A stretch of DNA of 10,790 nt, taken from positions 1 to 10,790 of the forward strand of contig DASVBJ010000216.1 in NCBI GenBank assembly GCA_036375895.1, in the 5' to 3' direction. This DNA comes from DASVBJ01 sp036375895. GTDB taxonomy: Bacteria; Actinomycetota; Actinomycetes; JACCUZ01. The notes below the pieces were generated by a model. That model had not been told where the DNA came from. It made no database searches and worked only from the letters and a program-made list of their open reading frames with translations. Below, piece by piece: positions 1-6,408 of this stretch (the first letter of the stretch is position 1; each line of letters opens with the position of its first letter). The position numbers and the translations under genes were made by a program.

Positions 1-787
1 CCGCCCTGATGAGCACAGCGTCGAGCATCTGCTCCGTGAGCCGCCCGGTGAAGGTGTTCTGCTGGCTGGGGTGGAACGACGCGATCACGAGCAGGTCACC
101 GACCTGCACCTCCGCGCCGTGGGCGAACTTCGGCCGCGGCCTGGGCACCACGTCGCCCGCGCGGTCGAGGGCGCCGAGCAGCGCCTGCCAGCCGAACGCC
201 CCGAGCGCCACCGCGACCCGCAGATGAGGCCGCACAGCCGCTATCTCGGCGTCGAGCCACGGCGCGCAGGTGTCCCTCTCGGCCGGCGTGGGTGCGTTGG
301 CCGGCGGAGCGCAGCGCACCGTCGCCACCATCCTTGCGCCGACGAGCTGCTGGCCGTCACCCGCGCGGAGGCTCGTGGCCTGTGTCGCGAGGCCGACCCG
401 GTGCAGGGCGGCGAACAGCCAGTCGCCGCTGCGGTCGCCGGTGAAGATGCGCCCGGTGCGGTTGCCGCCGTGTGCGGCCGGCGCAAGGCCCACGACGAGC
501 ACCCGTGGCTCGGTGTCGCCCCACCCGGGCACCGGCCGCCCCCAGTAGGGCTCGGCTGCGAAGGACCGGCGCTTCTCGACCGCCACCTGCTCGCGCCAGG
601 CCACCAGGCGCGGGCACGCCCGGCAGACCGACACCCGGGCGTCGAGCTCGGCCAGGGAGCCCGCCTCGCCAGCGAACCGGCGTACGTCCTGCGGCGTGGT
701 CGCCACCGGCGTGGTGGGAAGGGCCGGGTCGTCGGGCCACCCGCTGCCCGGCGTGACCGGGCTGGTGAACTCGGTCTCCTCGGGCAC
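1..787 (-). CDS. udgB: Family-5 uracil-DNA glycosylase (UdgB type), C-terminus cut by window edge
   Basis: Base-excision repair enzyme that removes uracil, and in this family other deaminated bases, from DNA. 262 codons are visible with no stop before the left edge; judged from family length only a few C-terminal residues are missing. Four cysteines placed for a [4Fe-4S] cluster are visible: C55 and C58 (VCRACPRL), C159 (TVRCAPP) and C174. Motif 1 is GLAPAAHGGNRTGR (residues 100-113) followed by FTGD; the AxHGxNRTGR form marks family 5 rather than family 4 (GEAPG-like). The leucine-loop motif is HPSQQNTF (239-246), near the C-terminus. The GTG start directly follows the TAG of the dienelactone hydrolase gene with no gap, preceded only by a weak AAGAG, so translation is probably coupled. 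The first ~40 residues are Pro/Thr-rich and outside the conserved domain, so a later start is possible. Family assignment is firm; the start is less sure. Confidence 0.9.
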   Translation of the reverse strand, partial: MPEETEFTSPVTPGSGWPDDPALPTTPVATTPQDVRRFAGEAGSLAELDARVSVCRACPRLVAWREQVAVEKRRSFAAEPYWGRPVPGWGDTEPRVLVVGLAPAAHGGNRTGRIFTGDRSGDWLFAALHRVGLATQATSLRAGDGQQLVGARMVATVRCAPPANAPTPAERDTCAPWLDAEIAAVRPHLRVAVALGAFGWQALLGALDRAGDVVPRPRPKFAHGAEVQVGDLLVIASFHPSQQNTFTGRLTEQMLDAVLIRA

Positions 788-1471
788 CTAGAGGCGGCTC
801 TTGAGCAGGTCGACGGTGCGCCGCCAGGCGTCGCCGGCGTGCTTCGGGTCGTGCACCTCGGGCCGCTGGTCGTTGAAGAACGCGTGGAGTGAGCCCGGGT
901 AGTCGTAGACCTCGACCGACCCGCCGGCCTCCTCGATGCCGTGGACGGCCTGCTGGATGCCGGCGGCCTTGGAGGTGCCGTCCTCCTCGGACGCGTGGAT
1001 CATTGCGGCCTTGTTCGTGTAGTTGCCCCACGTGGGCCGCATCTTCTCCCAGGGCACGGCCGGGTAGAAGCCGACCGCGACCTTGACCTCGTCGGCCAGC
1101 GCACCGCTCCACAGCGCGAGCGAGCCACCCATGCAGAAGCCGACCGCGCCGACCCCGTGGTTCTCCACGTCGTCGCGGCCGCGGAGGTACTGCGCCGCGC
1201 CCTGAATGTCCTTGGCGGCGCGATCCATGGCGAGGCCCATGAGGAGGCGCTGCGCCTCGTCGGGCTCGTCGGTCTTGGCTCCGTGGAAGAAGTCGGGCGC
1301 GAGCGCGACGAAGCCCTCCTTGGCGAAGCGGTCAGCCACGTCCTTGATGTGGCCGACGAGGCCCCACCACTCCTGGATCACGATGACGCCCGGGCCGGCG
1401 CCGGAGTCGGGAACGGCGAGGTAGCCCTCGCAGGTGTCGCCGTTGCTGGGAAAGCTGACCATCTCGCCCAC
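788..1471 (-). CDS. Dienelactone hydrolase family protein
   Basis: Alpha/beta-hydrolase of the dienelactone hydrolase family, 227 residues, the usual single-domain size; presumably a cytosolic esterase or lactonase. The family triad can be placed: nucleophile C113 in GFCMGGS, acid D164 (ASEEDG), H196 in GSLHAFFND, plus the conserved E34 in QEWWG that orients the cysteine in characterised members. The substrate is unknown: no chlorocatechol or other aromatic-degradation genes are nearby, so the classical dienelactone role is not implied. Start: GTG, 8 nt after a strong GGAGG, giving an N-terminus (M)GEMVSFPSNG. An in-frame ATG three codons later is possible but badly spaced. The frame stays open upstream to 1759, but that extension is Arg/Pro/Gly-rich, GC-driven and non-conserved in look. 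The gene is divergent from the SH3-like gene and runs straight into the uracil-DNA glycosylase gene. Confidence 0.93.
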   Translation of the reverse strand: MGEMVSFPSNGDTCEGYLAVPDSGAGPGVIVIQEWWGLVGHIKDVADRFAKEGFVALAPDFFHGAKTDEPDEAQRLLMGLAMDRAAKDIQGAAQYLRGRDDVENHGVGAVGFCMGGSLALWSGALADEVKVAVGFYPAVPWEKMRPTWGNYTNKAAMIHASEEDGTSKAAGIQQAVHGIEEAGGSVEVYDYPGSLHAFFNDQRPEVHDPKHAGDAWRRTVDLLKSRL

Positions 1472-1611
1472 GGGCGGGACCTCCTCGACGATCTCGGACT
1501 CGGGCGACCACAGGATGCCGCCCACCGGACCTTCCCACGTTCCCGGCCCGCGAGCCAGGGGCCTCCGGGAGATTCGCGCAACCCGGCGGCGATGCTGGAC
1601 AAAACGCGTGA

Positions 1612-1634
1612 ATCCGGACACACTTCCCCCGGAT
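1612..1634. promoter_or_regulatory. Inverted repeat in the divergent spacer (candidate operator)
   Basis: ATCCGG (1612-1617) and CCGGAT (1629-1634) form a perfect 6-bp inverted repeat with an 11-nt spacer. It lies between the divergent dienelactone hydrolase and SH3-like genes, where a shared promoter region is expected. Six-base arms arise easily by chance in GC-rich DNA, and I could not place convincing -35/-10 boxes for either gene. Nothing else is recognisable in this ~220-nt spacer apart from the two ribosome binding sites. Confidence 0.2.
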
Positions 1635-1695
1635 CGTCGGGGCCCGCGCCCGCACGAACGGTCCCTGGGGGAAGCCGCTCGGACCGGAGGTGGAC

Positions 1696-2328
1696 GTGCT
1701 CCGCCAGCTCGACCGCGGTGACCGGGGGCAGCCGTCACCCGGTGACCGTGCCCCGTCACCGCGCCGCCTGACCGACCGGCTGCCCGCCGTCGGTCTGCTC
1801 GCCGCCGGTGCCGCGCTCGCCGTGGTCGTCTCGCTGGACGCAGGCCCGTGGGCGCACGTCACCACGGCGGCCAGCGCCGTGGACTACGTGGACCACGGCC
1901 GGATCGCGTTGCTCAGCGGCCACGACGGCAACGGGCTGCTCGCCGAGCCACGGGTGGCCTTGCTGGCGCACCCCGGCGACGACGCCGCGCTGACGGCGGT
2001 GCCCGACGGCACTCTCGTGCGGGTCCTCGCCAGCCGTGGCGAGTGGCGGGAGATCGGCACGCTGGAAGGCGAGGCGGTGCGCGGCTGGGTCAGCGACTTC
2101 TACGTGCGCGGCGTCGCGCGGCTGGTGGGCACGTCACCCTCATGCGAGGTCCGGATCGGCGGCGAGGCCGTGCCGGCGGGCCAGCAGATCGTCGTGGAGG
2201 ACGTGCGGGCCGACCGGGTGCGAGTCCGGCTGGCGTCCGGCCGCGGCTGGGGCTGGGTCGACCGGTCCACTGTGCGCGAGCTGCCGCCCGGCCCGGCGGA
2301 CGGGTGCGGGCCGGTCGCCACCGGATGA
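1696..2328 (+). CDS. Membrane-anchored protein with SH3-like modules
   Basis: Unrecognised 210-residue protein. A basic, proline-rich N-terminus (about 1-30) precedes one hydrophobic segment (about 31-47, LPAVGLLAAGAALAVVVSL), so it is probably a signal anchor with the rest outside the cell. The exported part resembles two SH3b-type beta-barrel modules: about 80-139, ending RGWVSDFYVRG, and about 150-193, ending GWGWVDRSTV. SH3b modules commonly bind cell-wall peptides or act as ligand-binding appendages; no catalytic domain is present. C150 and C204 are the only cysteines in the exported part and could form a disulfide. Start: GTG 5 nt after GGAGG; an in-frame GTG two codons earlier overlaps that Shine-Dalgarno and is less likely. 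It is the only plus-strand gene here, divergent from the dienelactone hydrolase gene and convergent with the lysine-rich protein gene. Wall association is inference. Confidence 0.75.
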   Translation: MLRQLDRGDRGQPSPGDRAPSPRRLTDRLPAVGLLAAGAALAVVVSLDAGPWAHVTTAASAVDYVDHGRIALLSGHDGNGLLAEPRVALLAHPGDDAALTAVPDGTLVRVLASRGEWREIGTLEGEAVRGWVSDFYVRGVARLVGTSPSCEVRIGGEAVPAGQQIVVEDVRADRVRVRLASGRGWGWVDRSTVRELPPGPADGCGPVATG

Positions 2329-2358
2329 CCACGCCGCGGATGGACGAGTCCGAGGCTC

Positions 2359-2386
2359 CCGCCGCCTGACGGAAGCCCACCGGCGG
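2359..2386. terminator. Weak hairpin between convergent genes
   Basis: CCGCCG (2359-2364) can pair with CGGCGG (2381-2386) around a 16-nt loop in the 58-nt gap between two convergent genes. There is no T-tract on either strand and the stem is short, so terminator function is inferred mainly from position. Confidence 0.2.
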
Positions 2387-2764
2387 CTACCGCTTCGCGG
2401 CGCCCGGCTTGGTCAACGAGCGGTCCACGCTGCGCACGACGCTGCGCAGGAAGTTGTACTGCGTCGTGACGAGCTTGTCGGCCATGTCCAAGGCGGCATC
2501 GATGACGGCTTCGCGCCGCGACGGGCGCTCGCCGATCGCCGGGATCACCTCGTCAACTGTGTCGACGAACTTGCGCACCGCCTCGATCGCGGCCCGCTGG
2601 CCGGCTTCGACCGCCTTGAGCACGTCCTCGGACATCTCCGCAGTTCTGTCCACTGCGCTCTTCTGTCCAGCGCTCGCGGTCTTCTTGGCCGGCTCGGTCT
2701 TCTTGGCCGGCTCGCGGGTGCGAGCAGCCGGCACCTTCGCCGTCTTCCGGGTGGTCTGGGCCAT
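2387..2764 (-). CDS. Small lysine-rich-tailed helical protein, function unknown
   Basis: 125 residues. The N-terminal ~38 residues are a low-complexity basic tail rich in K, R, T, A and P (KTAK, then two EPAKKT units), resembling tails of histone-H1-like or heparin-binding proteins. The rest is predicted amphipathic helix: about 40-75 (DVLKAVEAGQRAAIEAVRKF and onward) and about 82-117, separated by a Pro/Gly turn. There is no signal peptide, membrane segment or cysteine. I recognise the general type as an actinobacterial hypothetical protein with phasin-like helices, but know no assigned function; DNA binding, polyphosphate or granule association and surface adhesion all remain open. The ATG start has a near-ideal AAGGAGG 6 nt upstream, which suggests strong translation. 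It is co-directional with ppx but 152 nt away with a hairpin between, so it probably has its own promoter. Confidence 0.85.
   Translation of the reverse strand: MAQTTRKTAKVPAARTREPAKKTEPAKKTASAGQKSAVDRTAEMSEDVLKAVEAGQRAAIEAVRKFVDTVDEVIPAIGERPSRREAVIDAALDMADKLVTTQYNFLRSVVRSVDRSLTKPGAAKR
2679..2714 (-). repeat. Exact 18-bp tandem duplication coding for EPAKKT twice
   Basis: Two adjacent identical 18-bp copies (2679-2696 and 2697-2714; plus-strand unit gtcttcttggccggctcg) lie inside the basic tail of the helical protein. The unit is six codons long, so copy-number change would keep the frame and alter the tail by six residues per copy. Identity at the nucleotide level suggests a recent duplication. 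Confidence 0.9.
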
Positions 2765-2835
2765 GATCGCCCTCCTTGGGTCGCGCGAGAGTCCCCGTAC
2801 CTGTTCATCGCAGCACGACCCGTCGTCGACCGGCA

Positions 2836-2850
2836 GGGGACAACGTCCCC
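2836..2850 (-). terminator. Strong short hairpin after ppx (terminator or 5'-UTR element)
   Basis: GGGGAC (2836-2841) and GTCCCC (2845-2850) form a perfect 6-bp stem with a 3-nt loop, extendable by two more G-C pairs past one mismatch. It lies 66 nt beyond the ppx stop and 71 nt before the start of the lysine-rich protein gene. No U-tract follows, so it would be a U-less terminator if it ends the eno-to-ppx transcript; it could instead sit in the leader of the next gene. Confidence 0.35.
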
Positions 2851-2916
2851 GGCGACACGCGAGTCCTCGTGCGTGGAGCAGCCGGGTCGCTGCTCGCCGC
2901 AGGTGACCGCGGGGGG

Positions 2917-3864
2917 TCAGCGGTCAGCGGCCGTCGCGCCTTGGACCAGGCTCCAGGCGATGCCGTCGAGGATGTCGTGCTCGCTCACGAGCACGGCGTC
3001 GACCGGGACGCGGTCGAGGATCGCGCTCAGCACCATCGCGCCCGCCCCGATCACGTCGACGCGACCGGGGTGCATGAACGGCAGTGCCGCCCGCTGGTCG
3101 TGGGTCATCGCGAGCAGCCGGCCGGTCACGTCACGCACCTCGGCGGCGGGGATGCGCGAGTGGTGGATGCGCTCCGCGATGTACGCCGGGAGGTCCAGCG
3201 CCATCGCCGCGACGGTCGTCACCGTGCCGGCGAGCCCGACGAGGGTTCGCGCGTCGCCGAGGGGGACGGCGCCGGCCACGGTGTCGAGCACGCCGTCGAT
3301 GTCGGCCCGGGCCTGGGCCACCTCGTCCTCGGTGGGCGGGTCGGAGTGCAGGTGTCGCTCGGTCATCCGGACGCAGCCGATGTCGACCGACAGCCCCGCG
3401 TTCGGCCCGCCACCCGACGTACCGAGCACGAACTCCGTCGAGCCGCCCCCGATGTCGACGACCAGGAAGGGCTCGTCGCACCCGGCGAGCTCGCGCGTCG
3501 CGCCGGCGAAGGACAACGCGGCCTCCTCGTCGCCACTCACCACCTCCGGGTCGACGCCGAGCGCATCGACGACGCCGGCCACGAAGTCGCCCCGGTTGGC
3601 TACGTCCCGAGAGGCCGAGGTGGCGACGAATCGCAGCCGCTCGACGCCCGCGTCGCGCATGACGTCGGCGTACCGCCGGCAGGCCGCGAAGGTGCGCTCG
3701 AGGGCGTCCGGCGAGAACCGACCGGTCCGGTCGACGCCCTGACCCAACCGGACGATCTCCATCCGGCGGTCGACGTCGGTCAAGGTGCCGGCCGCCGGGT
3801 CGAGGTCGGCGACCAGCAGCCGGATCGAGTTGGTGCCGCAGTCGACGCCGGCGACCCGGGTCAC
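2917..3864 (-). CDS. ppx: Ppx/GppA family phosphatase (exopolyphosphatase-like, short form)
   Basis: ASKHA-fold phosphatase of the Ppx/GppA family, hydrolysing inorganic polyphosphate and/or guanosine pentaphosphate. 315 residues is the short form with only the two actin-like subdomains and no C-terminal HD-type domain, as in mycobacterial Ppx1/Ppx2. Phosphate-1 motif GVDCGTNSIRLL (6-17); SGDEEA (110-115), which carries the family's catalytic glutamate; phosphate-2 motif VVDIGGGSTEFVLG (135-148); GLAGTVTT (adenosine-type loop) further on. Start GTG is preceded by AGGGGG with 7-nt spacing and overlaps the DUF501 stop (GTGA), so the genes are translationally coupled. The same reading frame is open upstream to 4275, but that stretch is antisense-like arginine-rich shadow over DUF501. 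The position after eno, FtsB-like and DUF501 genes matches M. tuberculosis ppx2. Polyphosphate versus pppGpp preference cannot be read from the sequence. Confidence 0.93.
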   Translation of the reverse strand: MTRVAGVDCGTNSIRLLVADLDPAAGTLTDVDRRMEIVRLGQGVDRTGRFSPDALERTFAACRRYADVMRDAGVERLRFVATSASRDVANRGDFVAGVVDALGVDPEVVSGDEEAALSFAGATRELAGCDEPFLVVDIGGGSTEFVLGTSGGGPNAGLSVDIGCVRMTERHLHSDPPTEDEVAQARADIDGVLDTVAGAVPLGDARTLVGLAGTVTTVAAMALDLPAYIAERIHHSRIPAAEVRDVTGRLLAMTHDQRAALPFMHPGRVDVIGAGAMVLSAILDRVPVDAVLVSEHDILDGIAWSLVQGATAADR

Positions 3865-4361
3865 GGCCCGTCCCCCTCGGGCGCGACGCACGGACCGGCC
3901 GCCCACCACTCGGGCAGGGCCGCGAGCGCCTCGTCGCCGAGCGGGTTGACGCCCGGACCGGCCGCCAGCGCGTGGCCCACCAGCACGTGCAGGCACTTGA
4001 CCCGGTGCGGCATGCCGCCGGCCGACACTCCGTGGATCTCCGGCACCTGCTCGATGGCGTCGCGGGCCGCGACGTAGGACTCGTGGGCGGCGCGGTAGGC
4101 CGCCCGCAGCCCCTCGTCGGAGGTCAGCCGCTCGGTCATCTCGCGCATCATGCCGCCCGCCTCGAGCGTGCCCACGGCGCCGGCGGCACGCGGGCAGGTG
4201 AGGTAGTACAGCGTCGGGAACGGCGTCCCGTCCGGCAGCCGCGGCGCGGTCTCGACGACGTCGGGCAGCCCGCACGGGCAGCGGTGGGCCACCCGGCGCA
4301 GGCCGCGCGGCTCACGGCCGAGCTGCGCGCGCACCGCCGCGACGTCGGCAGGGTCGGTCAA
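3861..4361 (-). CDS. DUF501 family protein
   Basis: 166 residues, full-length member of the actinobacterial DUF501 family (counterpart of M. tuberculosis Rv1025), function unknown. The conserved block HRCPCGLPDVVETAPRLPDG starts at residue 26 and is followed by TPFPTLYYLTCPRA; a second block is GGMPHRVKCLHVLVGHALA (115-133). C28, C30, C56, C123, H125 and H130 could form a metal site, but that is inference. No signal peptide or membrane segment, so probably cytosolic. The start is TTG, 6 nt after the stop of the FtsB-like gene with a distant AAGGG; it gives the expected N-terminus (M)TDPADVAAVRAQLGRxPRG, and no better start lies nearby. The gene sits in a tightly spaced operon and overlaps ppx by 4 nt. 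Strict linkage to the division and phosphatase genes suggests a shared role, unproven. Confidence 0.93.
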   Translation of the reverse strand: MTDPADVAAVRAQLGREPRGLRRVAHRCPCGLPDVVETAPRLPDGTPFPTLYYLTCPRAAGAVGTLEAGGMMREMTERLTSDEGLRAAYRAAHESYVAARDAIEQVPEIHGVSAGGMPHRVKCLHVLVGHALAAGPGVNPLGDEALAALPEWWAAGPCVAPEGDGP

Positions 4362-4367
4362 AGCGCG

Positions 4368-4856
4368 TCAGCCCTTGCCCGCAGCCTCGACCGAGCCCCA
4401 CAGGTCACCGAACCAGGGTCTGGCCGGCGCCTGTCGGGTCGGCCCGCTGGGCCTCGGCGCGGGCGCGGGTGCCTCGTCCGGCTCGAGCACGACGTACTGC
4501 GTCTCCCCCGGCATCACGAAGTGCAGCCGTTCGCGTGCCTGCGCCCGGACGTACGCCGGGTCGCGCCAGCGCCGCTGGGCGTCCTCGAGGGCGGCGACGC
4601 GCTTCTCCTGCTCGGAGACCTTGGCCTCGTACTCGCCGATCTCGCCGCGCTGGGCGAGGTACTCCCGCAGCGGGTAGGCCAACGAGATCGCCAGCATGCA
4701 GACGACGAGCGCCAGCACCGCCGCCCGGCCGGTGAGGTTCGCCCGCCGGGGGGCCGGCGGGCCGGTTTGCTCGCCAGCGCCACCGCGGTTGCCCGCGACG
4801 GCCGCGCGGGGGCGCGACGGCCCCTTGGCGGCCGGTGGTCGGCGCGGCGCGGTCAC
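4368..4856 (-). CDS. ftsB: FtsB/DivIC-like septum formation initiator
   Basis: Bitopic division protein expected to act in the FtsQ-FtsL-FtsB subcomplex of the divisome. 162 residues: cytosolic basic, proline-rich tail (1-43), one membrane segment (about 44-63, RAAVLALVVCMLAISLAYPL), extracytoplasmic coiled coil (about 66-96, EYLAQRGEIGEYEAKVSEQE and onward), then the DivIC signature WRDPAYVRAQARERLHFVMPGE (97-118) and a Pro/Ala-rich C-terminal tail ending in PWFGDLWGSVEAAGKG. The long N-terminal tail is typical of actinobacterial members and absent from E. coli FtsB. The GTG start lies 8 nt past the enolase stop; a GGGAG is 12 nt upstream, rather far, so read-through coupling from eno is likely. 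Corresponds to M. tuberculosis Rv1024. Domain identity is firm; the exact symbol is by analogy. Confidence 0.92.
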   Translation of the reverse strand: MTAPRRPPAAKGPSRPRAAVAGNRGGAGEQTGPPAPRRANLTGRAAVLALVVCMLAISLAYPLREYLAQRGEIGEYEAKVSEQEKRVAALEDAQRRWRDPAYVRAQARERLHFVMPGETQYVVLEPDEAPAPAPRPSGPTRQAPARPWFGDLWGSVEAAGKG

Positions 4857-4864
4857 GGTCTGCG

Positions 4865-6145
<1,281 letters not shown>

Positions 6146-6179
6146 GTGCTGCTCCTTCGGTCGGCGGGTCTGTCGGGCC

Positions 6180-6185
6180 AGGCTA
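6180..6185 (-). promoter_or_regulatory. Candidate -10 box for the eno operon
   Basis: On the minus strand the spacer reads CGGTAGCCTGG; TAGCCT fits the TAnnnT -10 consensus of actinobacterial housekeeping sigma factors and would give a leader of roughly 25-30 nt before the eno GTG. No good TTGACA-like -35 lies 16-18 nt upstream, so this is a position-supported guess. Confidence 0.3.
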
Positions 6186-6230
6186 CCGGCGCGGCGCCCG
6201 CACCCCGTCGTACGCCTCGCCCCCATCCAA

Positions 6231-6328
6231 GGCAGCGATCATGCACGAACCGTCACTCGGAACGGCCGACACCTTGGCGCTCCTCCCGTCGGAACCCGCC
6301 GAGCGACGGAAGCTGCATGATCGCTGCC
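6231..6328. repeat. 98-bp palindromic element (REP-like) upstream of eno
   Basis: The outer arms GGCAGCGATCATGCA (6231-6245) and TGCATGATCGCTGCC (6314-6328) are perfect 15-bp inverted copies. Inward, after a 4-nt mismatched block, CCGTC (6250-6254) pairs with GACGG (6305-6309) and CTCGG (6256-6260) with CCGAG (6299-6303), so 25 of the outer 30 positions pair. With a one-base offset CCGAC (6266-6270) pairs with GTCGG (6288-6292). As RNA or extruded DNA this makes a long interrupted stem. The arms are less GC-rich than their surroundings. It lies between the end of the DUF885 gene and the eno promoter, so it could end DUF885 transcripts, insulate eno, or be a dispersed repeat. No transposase is adjacent. 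Confidence 0.85.
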
Positions 6329-6329
6329 A

Positions 6330-6399
6330 GGGAGACGGCGCGAGGGGGACGGCGCGAGGGGGACGGCGCGAGGGGGACGGCGAGAGGGAGACGGCGCGA
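6330..6399. repeat. Five-unit 14-bp tandem repeat (minisatellite)
   Basis: Five contiguous 14-bp units with consensus ggggGacggcgcga: units 2 and 3 (6344-6371) are identical; units 1 (6330-6343) and 5 (6386-6399) are identical to each other and carry GGGAGA at the start; unit 4 (6372-6385) has one change near its end. The array abuts the palindrome and ends 9 nt from the DUF885 stop codon. The plus strand is purine- and G-rich, with five G-runs of 3-5 regularly spaced. It is non-coding by position. It lacks alternating unique spacers, so it is not a CRISPR. Confidence 0.93.
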
Positions 6400-6408
6400 G
6401 GGCTCGGG

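Noticed and set aside
71..892. Plus-strand frame over the uracil-DNA glycosylase gene
   Set aside because: The opposite strand encodes the Fe-S cysteines and HPSQQNTF motif; the plus-strand translation has no recognisable feature.
1472..1759. N-terminal extension of the dienelactone hydrolase
   Set aside because: The frame is open but Arg/Gly/Pro-rich, and a strong GGAGG lies directly before the internal GTG that gives the standard family N-terminus.
2765..2916. tRNA or other structured RNA gene after ppx
   Set aside because: Looked for acceptor/T-arm features (GTTCRANNC, CCA-type end) in both strands and saw none; only the short hairpin stands out.
3865..4275. N-terminal extension of Ppx/GppA through DUF501
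   Set aside because: It is a shadow frame over the DUF501 gene; the actin-like phosphate-1 motif starts six residues after the internal GTG, as in full-length family members.
6330..6399. Short CRISPR array
   Set aside because: Repeats are 14 bp and contiguous with no unique spacers, and no cas gene is in the window.
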